Assembly: GCA_023242925.1 (NCBI GenBank)
Contig: CP096134.1
Span: forward strand, 682,001-746,000
Source: Hyphomonadaceae bacterium JAD_PAG50586_4
GTDB lineage: Bacteria; Pseudomonadota; Alphaproteobacteria; Caulobacterales; Aquidulcibacteraceae
Direction of reading: 5' to 3'
DNA: 64,000 bases
The notes under the pieces were generated by a model. It made no database searches. It saw only the letters and a list, made by a program, of their open reading frames with translations, and was not told the DNA's origin. Numbering within the stretch: position 1 is the stretch's first letter; each line of letters opens with the position of its first letter. The position numbers and the translations under genes are program-made. Shown piece by piece: positions 54,165 through 63,570 of this stretch.

Positions 54165-54603
54165 TCACCGGCGCAGGATTTCCTGTAAGCGCGATTGCAA
54201 TTGCGGGGCGGGTTCGCTGAGGAGATCCTTGGCGGCTTCGCCTCGGATGCGCTGTTTGGCGCTCGCCGGTAATTTGTTGCGCAGCAAGCCGAGCGCGCGC
54301 GGGGGCAGCGATGACGAGATGGTCAAAGGCTTTTTGCTTTTCCGCTTCACCGATGCGGTCGGCGACGCGCTTTAGGAAATTCTCTTCCTCGGCTTCGTGC
54401 AGATCGCGACGCTCCATGCCGTGGCGGCCGGGGCCGACGCTATCGAAGCTGCGGGGTGGGCGATCTTGCGGATCGTAGAGGTCTTCTTCGCCAATCTCCA
54501 TCGACCAATTTTCTTCGAGCGTGGCGCCGCGGCGCTGTTCCACCAGCACGCGGGCGCGACGCCCATCGGCGACGAGCATCCAAGCGGTTCCGTTTTGTAG
54601 CAT
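54165..54603 (-). CDS. Host-attachment family protein, frame broken by a 1-nt insertion
   Basis: About 145 residues from ATG 54603 (GGAGG upstream). WMLVADGRRARVLVEQRRG, DRPPRSFDSVGPGRHGMERR and FLKRVADRIGEAEKQKAFDH are typical of the 'protein required for attachment to host cells' family (PF10116 type). The family ending, ALGLLRNKLPASAKQRI, is in another frame; removing one C from ccccc opposite 54301-54305 joins them. Despite the name, these proteins are general in free-living bacteria and may bind nucleic acids or ribosomes. Confidence 0.8.
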
Positions 54604-54680
54604 AAAGGCCTCCATTGCTTGGCAACGCTGCCAGCAGGGGCCCGTTCCGCATTTGCGTCAGCTCAAGTGCTGAGCGGACC

Positions 54681-55910
54681 TTAAAGGCAGCGTGCGTTGA
54701 AACCCTCTTCGTGCAGCGCGTCGATGATTTCGGCGGTGTGCTGAGCGTCACGGGTTTCGATTTCGATGTCGAACTCGACGCCCTTGGCGGGCGCCGAGAG
54801 CGACATGCGGTGGTGTTCGACTTGAAGGATGTTCGCGCCCAAGTCGCCGATGATGCGTGAGCTGGTGGCCAGTGTGCCGGGGCGATCGTCGCCAACGAAG
54901 CGGAGTACGGCGATGCGGCCTTCGCGCACGAGCGCGCGTTCGAGGACGGAAGCGAGCAGGCGCGTGTCGATATTTCCGCCGGAAAGAATGACGCCGAGCT
55001 TTTGCCCGACGAATTGTTCAGGGTGCTTGATCAATGCGCCAAGCCCGCCGGCGCCGGCGCCCTCGGCGATGGTGCGTTCGCAATTGACGAAGAGCGAGAT
55101 GGCGCGTTCGAAGAATTCCTCTTCGAGTACGATCACGTCGTCGATTAATCCCCGCGCGAGCGCGAAGGTGAGGTTGCCGACTTGTTTGACGGCGATGCCT
55201 TCGGCGATGGTCATGCCGCCGGACTTCGCGGTTTCGCCGCGCGTGCGCGCATCCCACGACGGATACATGGCGGCTTCAACGCCGATGATGCGAATGGAAG
55301 GCTTTAGCGCTTTGGCGGCGATCGCCATGCCAGAGATCAGGCCGCCGCCGCCGATCGGGATGAGGAGCGTGTCGAGGTCCGGCGCATCGGCGAGCATTTC
55401 GAGCGCGGCCGTGCCTTGGCCGGCGATGACGCCTGCATCGTCGAACGGGTGTACGAAGACGAGGTTGCGTTCGGCGCATAGCTTCAACGCGTGCGCGTAA
55501 GCGTCGTCGAAGGTTTCGCCTTCGATGACGACAGTGGCGCCGCGCGCGCTGGTTTGTTGCACTTTCACATTCGGCGTGCCGCGCGGCATCACGATCGTCG
55601 TGGGGATGCCAAGCTGCGCGCCGTGTTGCGCCAGCGCTTGCGAATGATTGCCGGCCGAAGCGGCTATGACGCCGCGCTGGCGTTCGTCGGCGTTGAGTTG
55701 CAGCAGGCGATTGAGCGCGCCGCGTTCCTTGAAGGCGCCGGTGACTTGCTGGTTCTCGTACTTGACCCAGATGTCGAGGCCGAGCGCTTTCGAGAGATTG
55801 GCCGAACGCGTGGTCGGCGTATGCAATACGCGGCCTTTAATGCGCTCAGCCGCATCGCGGATGGATTGCAGCGTCACTGGCGGCGAGGTGGAGGCGTGTG
55901 CGTCTGGCAT
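54681..55910 (-). CDS. ilvA: Threonine ammonia-lyase (biosynthetic/catabolic, PLP)
   Basis: 409 residues. The PLP lysine is K61 in QQVTGAFKERGALN; the phosphate cradle is PIGGGGLISGMA; AASAGNHSQALA is the serine/threonine loop. A C-terminal ACT domain (VLRFVGDDRPGTLATSSRII) suggests amino-acid control. It deaminates threonine to 2-oxobutanoate for isoleucine. The short one-ACT form resembles TdcB-type enzymes more than the long IlvA. Confidence 0.88.
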   Translation of the reverse strand: MPDAHASTSPPVTLQSIRDAAERIKGRVLHTPTTRSANLSKALGLDIWVKYENQQVTGAFKERGALNRLLQLNADERQRGVIAASAGNHSQALAQHGAQLGIPTTIVMPRGTPNVKVQQTSARGATVVIEGETFDDAYAHALKLCAERNLVFVHPFDDAGVIAGQGTAALEMLADAPDLDTLLIPIGGGGLISGMAIAAKALKPSIRIIGVEAAMYPSWDARTRGETAKSGGMTIAEGIAVKQVGNLTFALARGLIDDVIVLEEEFFERAISLFVNCERTIAEGAGAGGLGALIKHPEQFVGQKLGVILSGGNIDTRLLASVLERALVREGRIAVLRFVGDDRPGTLATSSRIIGDLGANILQVEHHRMSLSAPAKGVEFDIEIETRDAQHTAEIIDALHEEGFNARCL

Positions 55911-55983
55911 GAGTGGGCGCGACCCTATCGGGCCGCTCTTTAAGGTTCAATGCGCGCCCGTCCGTAAAGACAGGGCTTTTCCG

Positions 55984-57252
55984 CTACTTCCGCCCCGCGA
56001 CGCGTTGGCCGACGGGCGTGCCCGTGCGGCCGGCGATGAAATCGGGCGCACGTGCGGCCCATGCGCCTGAGCTCACGGCGATGTAGATGAAGGGGCCGCC
56101 CGGATTGGAGCGGAAATTGGAATCCGTGCCGACGACATCGTAACCGCCGCGCGCGTTGCGCACGACGAAGGCGGAGCCTGAATCGCCGCGCGTGGTGTCG
56201 CATTCGTGCGCGAATGTGTTGTCGGTGTGGACCACGACCATGCGGCAGCGGAGATTGCCGGAGAGGTTGTCGCCCGTGTCCCAGGAATAGCCGGCTTGCT
56301 GCAGGTCGGTGGCGAGCGCGACTGTGCGGCCTTCGCCGGTGAGATTACGCACGCCAGCGTGGCCAACGCGGTCGCCGAGCGGTTGGTCCAGCCGCAGCAG
56401 CGCCCAATCCGTGCCGTCGATATCGTCGCCAGAATTGAAGCGCTGATAGTTGAAGCGCGGATCGATCAGATACGCCGTGGTGTTCGCGGAGTAACGGCCG
56501 TCGGCTGTCGTGAACACAGCCGCTGCGTTGAGACCGCTTTGGCTGTGGATGCAGTGCGCGGCGGTGACGATGACGTTGGGCGCGATCAATGTCGCGGTGC
56601 AGGTCTCGCCGCCAGCCATGCGCAATGCGCCCATGAAGCGCCACGGCGCTTCGGCGACGGGCACGAGCACGCGGTCGTCGCGACCGAAGAAGTGATCGTT
56701 GATCGTGAGCGGGCGATTGCGGTTGTGGCAATCGGCGCGATCCGTGCGCGGCTCGCACGTGCCGGTGCGACCTTGGCCTGGCTCTTCGCACACGCCATTG
56801 AAGGCGGTGTCGCAACGATCGCTTTGATTGCGCATCCAGGCGATGGCGCCGCAATCGGTGCGGTCGGTGCCTTGCACGCAGGCGCCGGTGCCGAAGCCCG
56901 GTTCGTCGCATTCGCCGTCGTGCGCCCAGCGGCAGGAATCGTTTTCGCCTTGGCGCAGCGCGCGGCAATCGGAGACGTCGGTGCCGAGACTGCATGCGCC
57001 GGTGCCGATGTCGGGATCGTCGCACTCGTTGTCGTTGGCCCAGCGGCAGGAATCGTTGCTCGGGCCCGGCGCGCCCGTGCGTTTGCGGACTTGCTTCTCG
57101 AACGCGCCAATCGGCGCTGCGGCCTCGGCGGTGAAGGCGCTTGCGCCGGTCAGGTTGAGACTTTGCGCCAGCGGAGCGCGGTCCTGCGCGTTGACCGCGA
57201 AGCTCACAAACACACACGCGGCGATCGTCGCCGCAGTCGCCAAAAGACGCAT
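55984..57252 (-). CDS. Trypsin-like serine protease with three cysteine-rich repeats
   Basis: 422 residues: signal peptide (MRLLATAATIAACVFVSFAV), then three ~35-residue repeats of four cysteines each (DSCRWANDNECDDPDIGTGAC; DSCRWAHDGECDEPGFGTGAC; DRCDTAFNGVCEEPGQG), then an S1 domain: His in IVTAAHCIHSQ, Asp in DGTDWALLRLD, Ser in TTRGDSGSAFVV. The repeats end in TDxxDC and look like small disulfide- or calcium-bound modules. A periplasmic or secreted enzyme; target unknown. Confidence 0.85.
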   Translation of the reverse strand: MRLLATAATIAACVFVSFAVNAQDRAPLAQSLNLTGASAFTAEAAAPIGAFEKQVRKRTGAPGPSNDSCRWANDNECDDPDIGTGACSLGTDVSDCRALRQGENDSCRWAHDGECDEPGFGTGACVQGTDRTDCGAIAWMRNQSDRCDTAFNGVCEEPGQGRTGTCEPRTDRADCHNRNRPLTINDHFFGRDDRVLVPVAEAPWRFMGALRMAGGETCTATLIAPNVIVTAAHCIHSQSGLNAAAVFTTADGRYSANTTAYLIDPRFNYQRFNSGDDIDGTDWALLRLDQPLGDRVGHAGVRNLTGEGRTVALATDLQQAGYSWDTGDNLSGNLRCRMVVVHTDNTFAHECDTTRGDSGSAFVVRNARGGYDVVGTDSNFRSNPGGPFIYIAVSSGAWAARAPDFIAGRTGTPVGQRVAGRK

Positions 57253-57357
57253 TTTCTTCTCCGCCGCCCTTGGGGCCGACCCTAGCCTGCGTCGCCGGCG
57301 CGGGAAAGCGGCGGACGCGCCTTGATCTCGCCCGCGCGCTCTGAAACAAGCGCCGCC

Positions 57358-58023
57358 ATGGCCGCGCCCATTCTCCATATCGGCAACAAGAATTACTCGT
57401 CCTGGTCGATGCGCCCTTGGCTGGCGCTGAAATGGGGCGGCGTTTCGTTTGAGGAACACATCATTCCGTTGGGCGGTGAGGGCTACGGCCAATCCGCCAT
57501 CAAGGAAGTGCGCGACGTATCTCCGAGTGGGCGGGTGCCTGCGTTGCACGTTGGCGGTGTAGTGATCCACGAGAGCTTGGCGATTTGCGAATGGGCCGCC
57601 GAACAGGCGCCGTCGCTATGGCCGAAGGATGCGCTGGTGCGGGCGCAGGCGCGATCGCTCGCGTGTGAGATGCATGCTGGTTTCGAGGCGCTGCGGCGCG
57701 ATCTGTCGATGAATGTGCGTCGGCGATTGGCGAGCCAGCCGAGCTGGCCGGATGACACGCGCACCGATCTCACGCAATTGTTCGCAACGTGGACGAGCGC
57801 GATCGCAAAATCAGGCGGCCCGTTTCTGTTTGGCGAACGCTCGATTGCGGACGCGATGTTCGCGCCGGTGGCGACGCGGCTGCGCACCTACAAGGTGAGC
57901 GCGCCAGCGCCTGTGCGGGCCTATTGCGATGCGATTTTTGCGGACGCCGCGTTCCAGCAATGGGAGCGCGCAGCGGAAGCTGAAATTTGGTCCATTCAGA
58001 CAGCGGAAGATCTCTACCGATGA
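57358..58023 (+). CDS. Glutathione S-transferase
   Basis: 221 residues: thioredoxin-fold N-terminus with ILHIGNKNYSSWSMRPWLAL, SPSGRVPALHVGGVVIHESLAICEW (Pro-cis and acidic glutathione site), then the all-helical C-terminal domain with FLFGERSIADAMFAPVATRL. It conjugates or reduces with glutathione. ATG 57358 is used; earlier in-frame starts lack similarity. The stop overlaps the FKBP gene by 4 nt. Confidence 0.88.
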   Translation: MAAPILHIGNKNYSSWSMRPWLALKWGGVSFEEHIIPLGGEGYGQSAIKEVRDVSPSGRVPALHVGGVVIHESLAICEWAAEQAPSLWPKDALVRAQARSLACEMHAGFEALRRDLSMNVRRRLASQPSWPDDTRTDLTQLFATWTSAIAKSGGPFLFGERSIADAMFAPVATRLRTYKVSAPAPVRAYCDAIFADAAFQQWERAAEAEIWSIQTAEDLYR

Positions 58024-58568
58024 TGAAATATGTTTTGGCGGCGGCGGTGTTTGTGCTGGCGGCATGCGGCAACAGCAGCGGTGTGATGGCGGAAATCGAA
58101 CGAGCGGAGAAACAACAAGTGGATGCAAGTACTGCAGCGCGTGCCCAAGGCGCTGATTTTTTGACGCAGGTCGCCGCGCAGCCGGGGGTTGAGGCGTTTC
58201 CGTCTGGGCTGCTGATCGAGCGACGTGCGCGCGGCGCTAATCAATCGCTGCCGCGCCCGACCGTGAACGCCGCGGTGCTGGTGCATTATGAAGGCAAGCT
58301 GGCGGACGGCTCGGTATTCGATTCATCATTCGAGCGTGGCGAGCCGGCGCAGTTTCCGTTGCAGGCCGTGGTGGCAGGCTTCTCGGAAGCGATTGCGCAA
58401 ATGCGCCCGGGCGATGAGATCGTCGCCACCTTCCCGATGGAATTGGGTTATGGCCCTGAAGGTCGCCCGCCGGTAATCCCGCCGGCGGCGCCGCTACAAT
58501 TCCGCATCGTGCTGCTGGCGTTCCAAGAGCCCGGCGGCCAAGTCGTGGAAGCGCCGGCGCCGCGTTAA
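58020..58568 (+). CDS. FKBP-type peptidyl-prolyl isomerase, lipoprotein
   Basis: 182 residues with a lipobox (LAAC) and a helical spacer, then an FKBP domain: VLVHYEGKLADGSVFDSSFE, FPLQAVVAGFSEAIAQM and LGYGPEGRPPVIPPAAPLQF. It catalyses proline isomerisation during envelope protein folding. ATGA overlap with the GST gene; a GTG-started argE follows within 5 nt. Confidence 0.88.
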   Translation: MMKYVLAAAVFVLAACGNSSGVMAEIERAEKQQVDASTAARAQGADFLTQVAAQPGVEAFPSGLLIERRARGANQSLPRPTVNAAVLVHYEGKLADGSVFDSSFERGEPAQFPLQAVVAGFSEAIAQMRPGDEIVATFPMELGYGPEGRPPVIPPAAPLQFRIVLLAFQEPGGQVVEAPAPR

Positions 58569-58572
58569 GCGC

Positions 58573-59719
58573 GTGGCCGGAATCACCTCGACCCTCGACA
58601 TCCTCGCGCGGCTGATCTCGTTTGATACGACGTCGCGCAATTCAGAATCTGGCGTTGATCGAATGGGTTGAGGATTTTCTGCGCGCGCGGGGTGTTGAGT
58701 CGCGGCGTGTGGCGAATGCGGAGGGCACGAAGGCCAATCTTTATGCGCTGGTGGGGCCGGCGGTGGAGGGCGGTGTGGTGCTCTCGGGGCATACCGATGT
58801 GGTGCCGGTCGATGGGCAGCCCTGGTCGAGCGATCCGTGGGTGCTGACCGAGCGCGACGGCAAGCTCTATGGCCGCGGCGTCGCGGACATGAAGAGCTTT
58901 GTCGCATTGGCGTTGGCGCATGTCGATGAAGCGCTGACGGCGAATTTGAAGCGTCCGCTGATATTGGCGTTTTCGTATGACGAAGAGATCGGCTGTCTGG
59001 GCGCGCCGAGCATGATTGGTGAAATCGTGCGCGAAACGCCAAAGCCCTCGGCGGTGATCGTGGGCGAGCCGACATCGATGAAGGTGGTGTCCGGCCACAA
59101 GGGCATCCGCACTTTTATCGTCGAAGTGATCGGGCGCGAGGCGCATTCGAGTTTGCCGGATCATGGCGTCTCGGCTGTGAGCGAAGCGCTGAAGCTGATG
59201 GCGCTCGTGGAGCAGATGGCGCGCGAGGCGCAGGGGCCTCGCCATGCGCATTTCTCGCCGGCGACGATGACGATCGGGCGCGTCGATGGCGGCACGGCGG
59301 TGAACATTCTGGCGCGGCGCTGCGAGTTCATTTGGGATTTGCGTACAAGCGATGCGGCGAGCGCGGACGCGATCGAGGTGCGGTTCTTTGCGGAAGCCGA
59401 GAAGCTCGATGCAGAAATCAAGCGGCGCGCGCCGGAAGGCGGCGTCAAGATCACGCGTCGTTCGCGCACGCCGGGCTTGGAGCTTGATCTGGGCAGCGAA
59501 GCGGAAACGCTGGCGCGCGCGCTGACGGGCGATAACGACACGCAAGCTGTCGCGTACGCGGCGGAGGCGGGGCTGTTTCAGCGCGCGGGGCTGCCCGCGG
59601 TGATTTGCGGGCCTGGCTCGATCGAACAAGCGCACCAGCCGGACGAATGGATCGAGATCGCGCAGATCGAAGAAGGCGCTGCGTTTATGCGGCGACTGAT
59701 TGCGAAGCTCAGCGCTTAA
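58573..59719 (+). CDS. argE: Acetylornithine deacetylase, frame broken by a 1-nt insertion
   Basis: About 381 residues. The M20 fold has metal ligands in LSGHTDVVPVDGQPW, GRGVADMKSF, and SYDEEIGCLGAPS; the lid domain and the C-terminal GDNDTQAVAYAAEAG with CGPGSIEQAHQPDEW follow. The first frame (GTG 58573) runs STLDILARLISFDTTSRNS and then stops; removing G 58645 joins it to NLALIEWVEDFLRARGV. It releases ornithine from N-acetylornithine. A ten-residue C-terminal overlap with cysQ. Confidence 0.88.
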
Positions 59720-60518
59720 GCGCGTTGAGCGCTGCAACTTTCGCGTCTTCGCTCGAATACGCCACGAAGCCATGCACGAGGAAATCGCCAGGGTTCAGCC
59801 CGTAGCGCAGCGGTGAACCATCGAGGCGGATGATGCCGCCGCCGGCGGCTCTCAGCACGGCATGGCCGGCGGCGGCGTCCCATTCGCTGACATTGCCGAA
59901 GCGCGGATAGAGATCCGCTGCGCCTTCGGCGACGCGGCAGAACTTGATCGATGAGCTCGCATGCACGAGTGCACCGGCGTTGAGGCTGGCGCGAAAATCT
60001 TCGGTCTCACCATTGCGGCCCGATTGCTCGGAAGCGACGAGGCGCCATTGCGCGGGGCGCGGCGCGGTTCTGATTGGTGTGAGCGGTGTGAGCGCCCCCG
60101 TGGCGATATCGCATTGCGCTTTGACGGCGCGACCTGCTTGGCCCGCGTAGAGTTCGCCGGTGGCGGGCGCGTACACAACGCCGACGATGGCTTCGGCGTC
60201 TTCGATCAGCCCGATGTTGACGGTGAATTCGTCGCCGCCTTTGGCGAAGCCGCGCGTGCCGTCGAGCGGGTCGACGCAAAAGAAGCGCGCGCCGCATGCG
60301 GGAATGCGGCCGTCGGCCACGGCTTCTTCGCCGATCATCGGCACGCCGGGCGCGAGTTTCGCTAGGCCCGCTTCGATGATGGCTTCGGCGCGTTGGTCGG
60401 CGATGGTGACAATCGAGCCGTCGAGCTTGGTTTGCGCATCGAAGCCCGCGGCGCGCACGGCCATGATCTCGCGGCCAGCGGCGAGCGCGAGTTCGATCAG
60501 GTCTTCAAGCGTCGGCAT
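59709..60518 (-). CDS. cysQ: 3'(2'),5'-bisphosphate nucleotidase CysQ
   Basis: About 269 residues from ATG 60518. The lithium-sensitive phosphatase motifs are VDPLDGTRGFAKGGDEFT and the C-terminal EWDAAAGHAVLRAAGG; the metal glutamate is in MIGEEAV. It hydrolyses PAP to AMP, supporting sulfur assimilation. The 3' end overlaps argE by 11 nt (convergent). Confidence 0.9.
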   Translation of the reverse strand: MPTLEDLIELALAAGREIMAVRAAGFDAQTKLDGSIVTIADQRAEAIIEAGLAKLAPGVPMIGEEAVADGRIPACGARFFCVDPLDGTRGFAKGGDEFTVNIGLIEDAEAIVGVVYAPATGELYAGQAGRAVKAQCDIATGALTPLTPIRTAPRPAQWRLVASEQSGRNGETEDFRASLNAGALVHASSSIKFCRVAEGAADLYPRFGNVSEWDAAAGHAVLRAAGGGIIRLDGSPLRYGLNPGDFLVHGFVAYSSEDAKVAALNALKR

Positions 60519-60545
60519 GGGCGCGATCAAGCATGCGTGCGGAAG

Positions 60546-62558
60546 CTAGTCCAGCTTGTCGGGCGTGTTGGCGTGCAATTCGTTGAGCCATGTGGTCGCG
60601 GCTGCGTCGCTGGGGGCGCGCCAATCGCCGCGCGGCGAGAGTGCTCCGCCGGAAACGATCTTCGGCCCGTTCGGTACGGCTGAGCGTTTGTATTGGTTGG
60701 CGAAGAATCGCTTGAGGAAGAGTTCGAGCCAGCTTTTCAGCGTCGAGTAATCGTATTTTTCGCGCCATGCGCTCCAGGCGAGAAAAAGGATTTTGCTGGG
60801 CGCCATGCCGTAGCGTGTCAGCCAATAGAGATTGAAGTCTTGCAGCTCGTAGGGGCCGACGACGGCCTGCGTGCTTTGCGGCGCGGCGCCTGGAATGAGT
60901 TCGGGGCTGATCTCGGTGTTGAGTACGTCGATCAGCGTTTTCGAAACCGTGGCGTCGAAGAGGTTTGAATGGGCGACCCAGCGGATCAGATATTGGATCA
61001 ACGTCTTCGGCGCCCCGCCATTGACGTTGTAATGGCTCATGTGATCGCCGACGCCATAGGTGCACCAGCCGAGCGCCAGTTCGGAGAGGTCGCCGGTGCC
61101 GACGACGAAGCCGCCTTCCTTATTGGCGAGACGGAAAAGGTAATCGGTGCGCAGACCTGCTTGCACGTTTTCGTAGGCGACATCGTACACCGGATCGCCG
61201 CGTGCGGCGGGGTGGTTGAGGTCTTCGAGCATGCGCTGCGCCAGCGGCTCGATGGAGACTTCGCGCGCGTCGATGTCGATCGCATTCATCAGCGCCCAGG
61301 CGCTTGCCTTGGTTTCGTCGCTCGTGGCGAAGCCCGGCATGGTGACGCCGATGATGTTCTTGCGCGGCAGGCCAAGCAGATTGAAGGCGCGGGCGATGAC
61401 GATCAGCGCGTGCGTGGAATCGAGGCCGCCGGAGACGCCGATGACGACGCGTTTGGTGTTCGTCGCTTCGATGCGCTTGGCGAGGCCGGCGACTTGGATG
61501 TTGTAGGCTTCGAAGCAATCGCGATCGCGCTTGGCGAGATCGTCCGGCACGAAGGGCAGGCGATCGAGCTTGCGCTTCAGCGGCAATGGGCCTTTCGGCA
61601 ACTCCTGCTCAAATCGGATGCGCGACCAAAGATAAAGCTCATCGCGCAAGCGTGCGGCGGCGTCGCGGAAGGCGCCGACGCGGATGCGTTCTTGCGCGAT
61701 GCGGCCAACATCGATGTCGACGGTGACGAGTTTTGGGTCACGGGAGAAGCGTTCGCCTTCGGCGATCTTCTCGCCCATTTCGTAAGCGATGATCTGGCCG
61801 TCCCAGGCGAGGTCGGTGGTGCTTTCGCCGTTGCCGGAGGCGGCGAACACGTAGGCGGCTATGGCGCGGCGCGATTGGCTATCGCAGAGCACGGCGCGAT
61901 CTTCCGCCTTGCCGATGGTGATGTTCGAAGCCGAGAGATTGAAGAGGATATTGGCGCCGGCGAGCGCGCCTTTGCTCGACGGCGGTGTCGGCGCCCAGAA
62001 ATCCTCGCAGATCTCGACGTGGAAGGTGAAATCGGGATTGTCGGCGTGAAAGAAGATTTGGTTCGCGCCGAAATTTGTGCCGCCGTCGAGAAAGGGAATG
62101 GCGTGGATGTGGCGGTCGGGCGCGACGCCGAAATAGCGCTTCTCGTAAAACTCGCGGTAGTTCGGCAGGAACGATTTCGGGACGATGCCGATGATCTCAC
62201 CGCGATGGATGAGCACTGCGCAATTGTAGAGCGCGCCGCGCAAGCGGATCGGCGCGCCGACGATCAGGATGGGGAAGAGCTTTTCGCTTTCGGCTTTGAG
62301 CTTCGCAAGTGCGGCTTCGACGGCATTGAGAAGCGAATCCTGCAGCAACAGGTCGTCGATGGCGTAGCCGGTGAGCGACAGCTCTGGCGTCAGCAGGACG
62401 GCGGCTTTCTCGGCATCGGCCTCGCGCCAGAATTTTAGGATGCGATCGGCGTTCGCGGCCGGATCGGCGGGCGCGACGATGGGCGCGCAGGCGGCGACGC
62501 GCACGAAGCCGTGCGTGTAGAGGTTTTGGAAGCGATCGGCGGCGGAGAGGCGGGCCAT
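60546..62558 (-). CDS. nadE: Glutamine-dependent NAD+ synthetase
   Basis: 670 residues. An N-terminal nitrilase-type glutaminase (Glu in LTPELSLTGY, Lys in VPKSFLPNYREFYEKR, Cys in VEICEDFWAP) is fused to the synthetase domain with PP-loop VIGVSGGLDSTHALIV and the C-terminal GTGDLSELALGWCTYGVGDH. It amidates deamido-NAD. Length matches the long, glutamine-using form. Confidence 0.94.
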   Translation of the reverse strand: MARLSAADRFQNLYTHGFVRVAACAPIVAPADPAANADRILKFWREADAEKAAVLLTPELSLTGYAIDDLLLQDSLLNAVEAALAKLKAESEKLFPILIVGAPIRLRGALYNCAVLIHRGEIIGIVPKSFLPNYREFYEKRYFGVAPDRHIHAIPFLDGGTNFGANQIFFHADNPDFTFHVEICEDFWAPTPPSSKGALAGANILFNLSASNITIGKAEDRAVLCDSQSRRAIAAYVFAASGNGESTTDLAWDGQIIAYEMGEKIAEGERFSRDPKLVTVDIDVGRIAQERIRVGAFRDAAARLRDELYLWSRIRFEQELPKGPLPLKRKLDRLPFVPDDLAKRDRDCFEAYNIQVAGLAKRIEATNTKRVVIGVSGGLDSTHALIVIARAFNLLGLPRKNIIGVTMPGFATSDETKASAWALMNAIDIDAREVSIEPLAQRMLEDLNHPAARGDPVYDVAYENVQAGLRTDYLFRLANKEGGFVVGTGDLSELALGWCTYGVGDHMSHYNVNGGAPKTLIQYLIRWVAHSNLFDATVSKTLIDVLNTEISPELIPGAAPQSTQAVVGPYELQDFNLYWLTRYGMAPSKILFLAWSAWREKYDYSTLKSWLELFLKRFFANQYKRSAVPNGPKIVSGGALSPRGDWRAPSDAAATTWLNELHANTPDKLD

Positions 62559-62613
62559 TTGGTCCTGTGTATCACATTATGCTCAGGATGACCATAATAG
62601 CGGATGCGCCCGC

Positions 62614-62847
62614 CTAGTCCTTGTTGTCATCCAATTCGAGCTCGACGCGGTCGTCGTAGCCTTGGCGCGCGGAGTGAAACACGAGCGCCATTAAGCCTCC
62701 GCCAACGGCCAGCGATAAAACCGTGCCGATGGTTAACGCGATCCAGCCGTGGACGCTCATGTATGAGGCGTCCCAGCCTGAGAGCACGCCGAACATGACC
62801 GCCGCGAGGATGCCGCCCAGCGACATCGTGAGCAGGAAGACTTTCAT
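62614..62847 (-). CDS. Small two-helix membrane protein
   Basis: 77 residues: two hydrophobic segments (FLLTMSLGGILAAVMFGVL; WIALTIGTVLSLAVGGGLMALVF) and an acidic C-terminal tail (DDRVELELDDNKD). It lies between nadE and the ydbL gene. Unknown family; the start is the only ATG in frame. Confidence 0.55.
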   Translation of the reverse strand: MKVFLLTMSLGGILAAVMFGVLSGWDASYMSVHGWIALTIGTVLSLAVGGGLMALVFHSARQGYDDRVELELDDNKD

Positions 62848-62907
62848 AGATAAGATATGGGCGCACGCTTGCGCGTGCGCCAGCCATCTTGCTTGCGTGA
62901 TCGAAGC

Positions 62908-63300
62908 TTAGCTGCCGCAGAAGCTCGGCGTTGCGACCGGCGCGGACGCCGTGCGTTGGCGCCATTGGCCGCCTTCATCGCGATAGCGCTCGCCCATCGC
63001 GATGCGGCGCTCAAAGACTTCGCAAGCGACGGCCGCCGCCATCTCGTTCACCGAAACGGCGCGTTCGGCGGCGCGGCGCGTGTAGAGCTGGCGGCGTTGA
63101 ATGTTGTTTTGCTCAACGCGGCCGCGCAGATCGGCGCTGATCGTGGCGCCCGGTACGAAGCCGAGATAGCCGTCGGCTTGTTCGCCGATCAGCCCTTGGC
63201 TGCGCGCTTGCAGCAGCGGATCGCCGGCTTGGCCCAGAGCGGGCGTGGCCAAAGTCAATGCGCCGATGAGAAGGGTGGCGGTTGCTAAAGCGCGGATCAT
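62908..63300 (-). CDS. ydbL: YdbL/DUF1318 exported protein
   Basis: 130 residues: a signal peptide (MIRALATATLLIGALTLATP) and a DUF1318 mature region with ARSQGLIGEQADGYLGF, and ERAVSVNEMAAAVACEVFE. In E. coli YdbL is the partner of YdbH and YnbE. The start overlaps the ynbE stop (ATGA). Confidence 0.85.
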   Translation of the reverse strand: MIRALATATLLIGALTLATPALGQAGDPLLQARSQGLIGEQADGYLGFVPGATISADLRGRVEQNNIQRRQLYTRRAAERAVSVNEMAAAVACEVFERRIAMGERYRDEGGQWRQRTASAPVATPSFCGS

Positions 63301-63509
63301 GGCGTGGTGCCTCCGAACAGACCTGAGTTTTCGTCGAGCAATTCCGCCGCGTCGCGCTCAAGGCGCACGATCACCTCCTGGCGGATATTGACGTTGAGAT
63401 TGATTTCGATCGGCTCATCTGGCGCCTGAATCTGCACGGGTATGCAGCCGGCCGCGAGCACCGCCGCGCCGAGCGCTGGAAGTAAAGCTGATCGCAGGTG
63501 AGCTCTCAT
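63297..63509 (-). CDS. ynbE: YnbE-like lipoprotein
   Basis: 70 residues from ATG 63509 (AGGAG upstream): a lipobox (VLAAGC) and PDEPIEINLNVNIRQEVIVR. YnbE stacks with YdbH in a phospholipid-transport bridge across the periplasm. Longer in-frame starts to 63599 lack a signal. Confidence 0.85.
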   Translation of the reverse strand: MRAHLRSALLPALGAAVLAAGCIPVQIQAPDEPIEINLNVNIRQEVIVRLERDAAELLDENSGLFGGTTP

Positions 63510-63570
63510 GCGTTGAAACTCCTGGACGCTTCGTAATGCGAGCCAGCTGAACCGGCCCTGAACCTGCGCT

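Noticed and set aside
60969..62438. 489-residue plus-strand ORF opposite nadE
   Set aside because: An acidic, low-complexity antisense frame; the nadE domains on the other strand are unambiguous.
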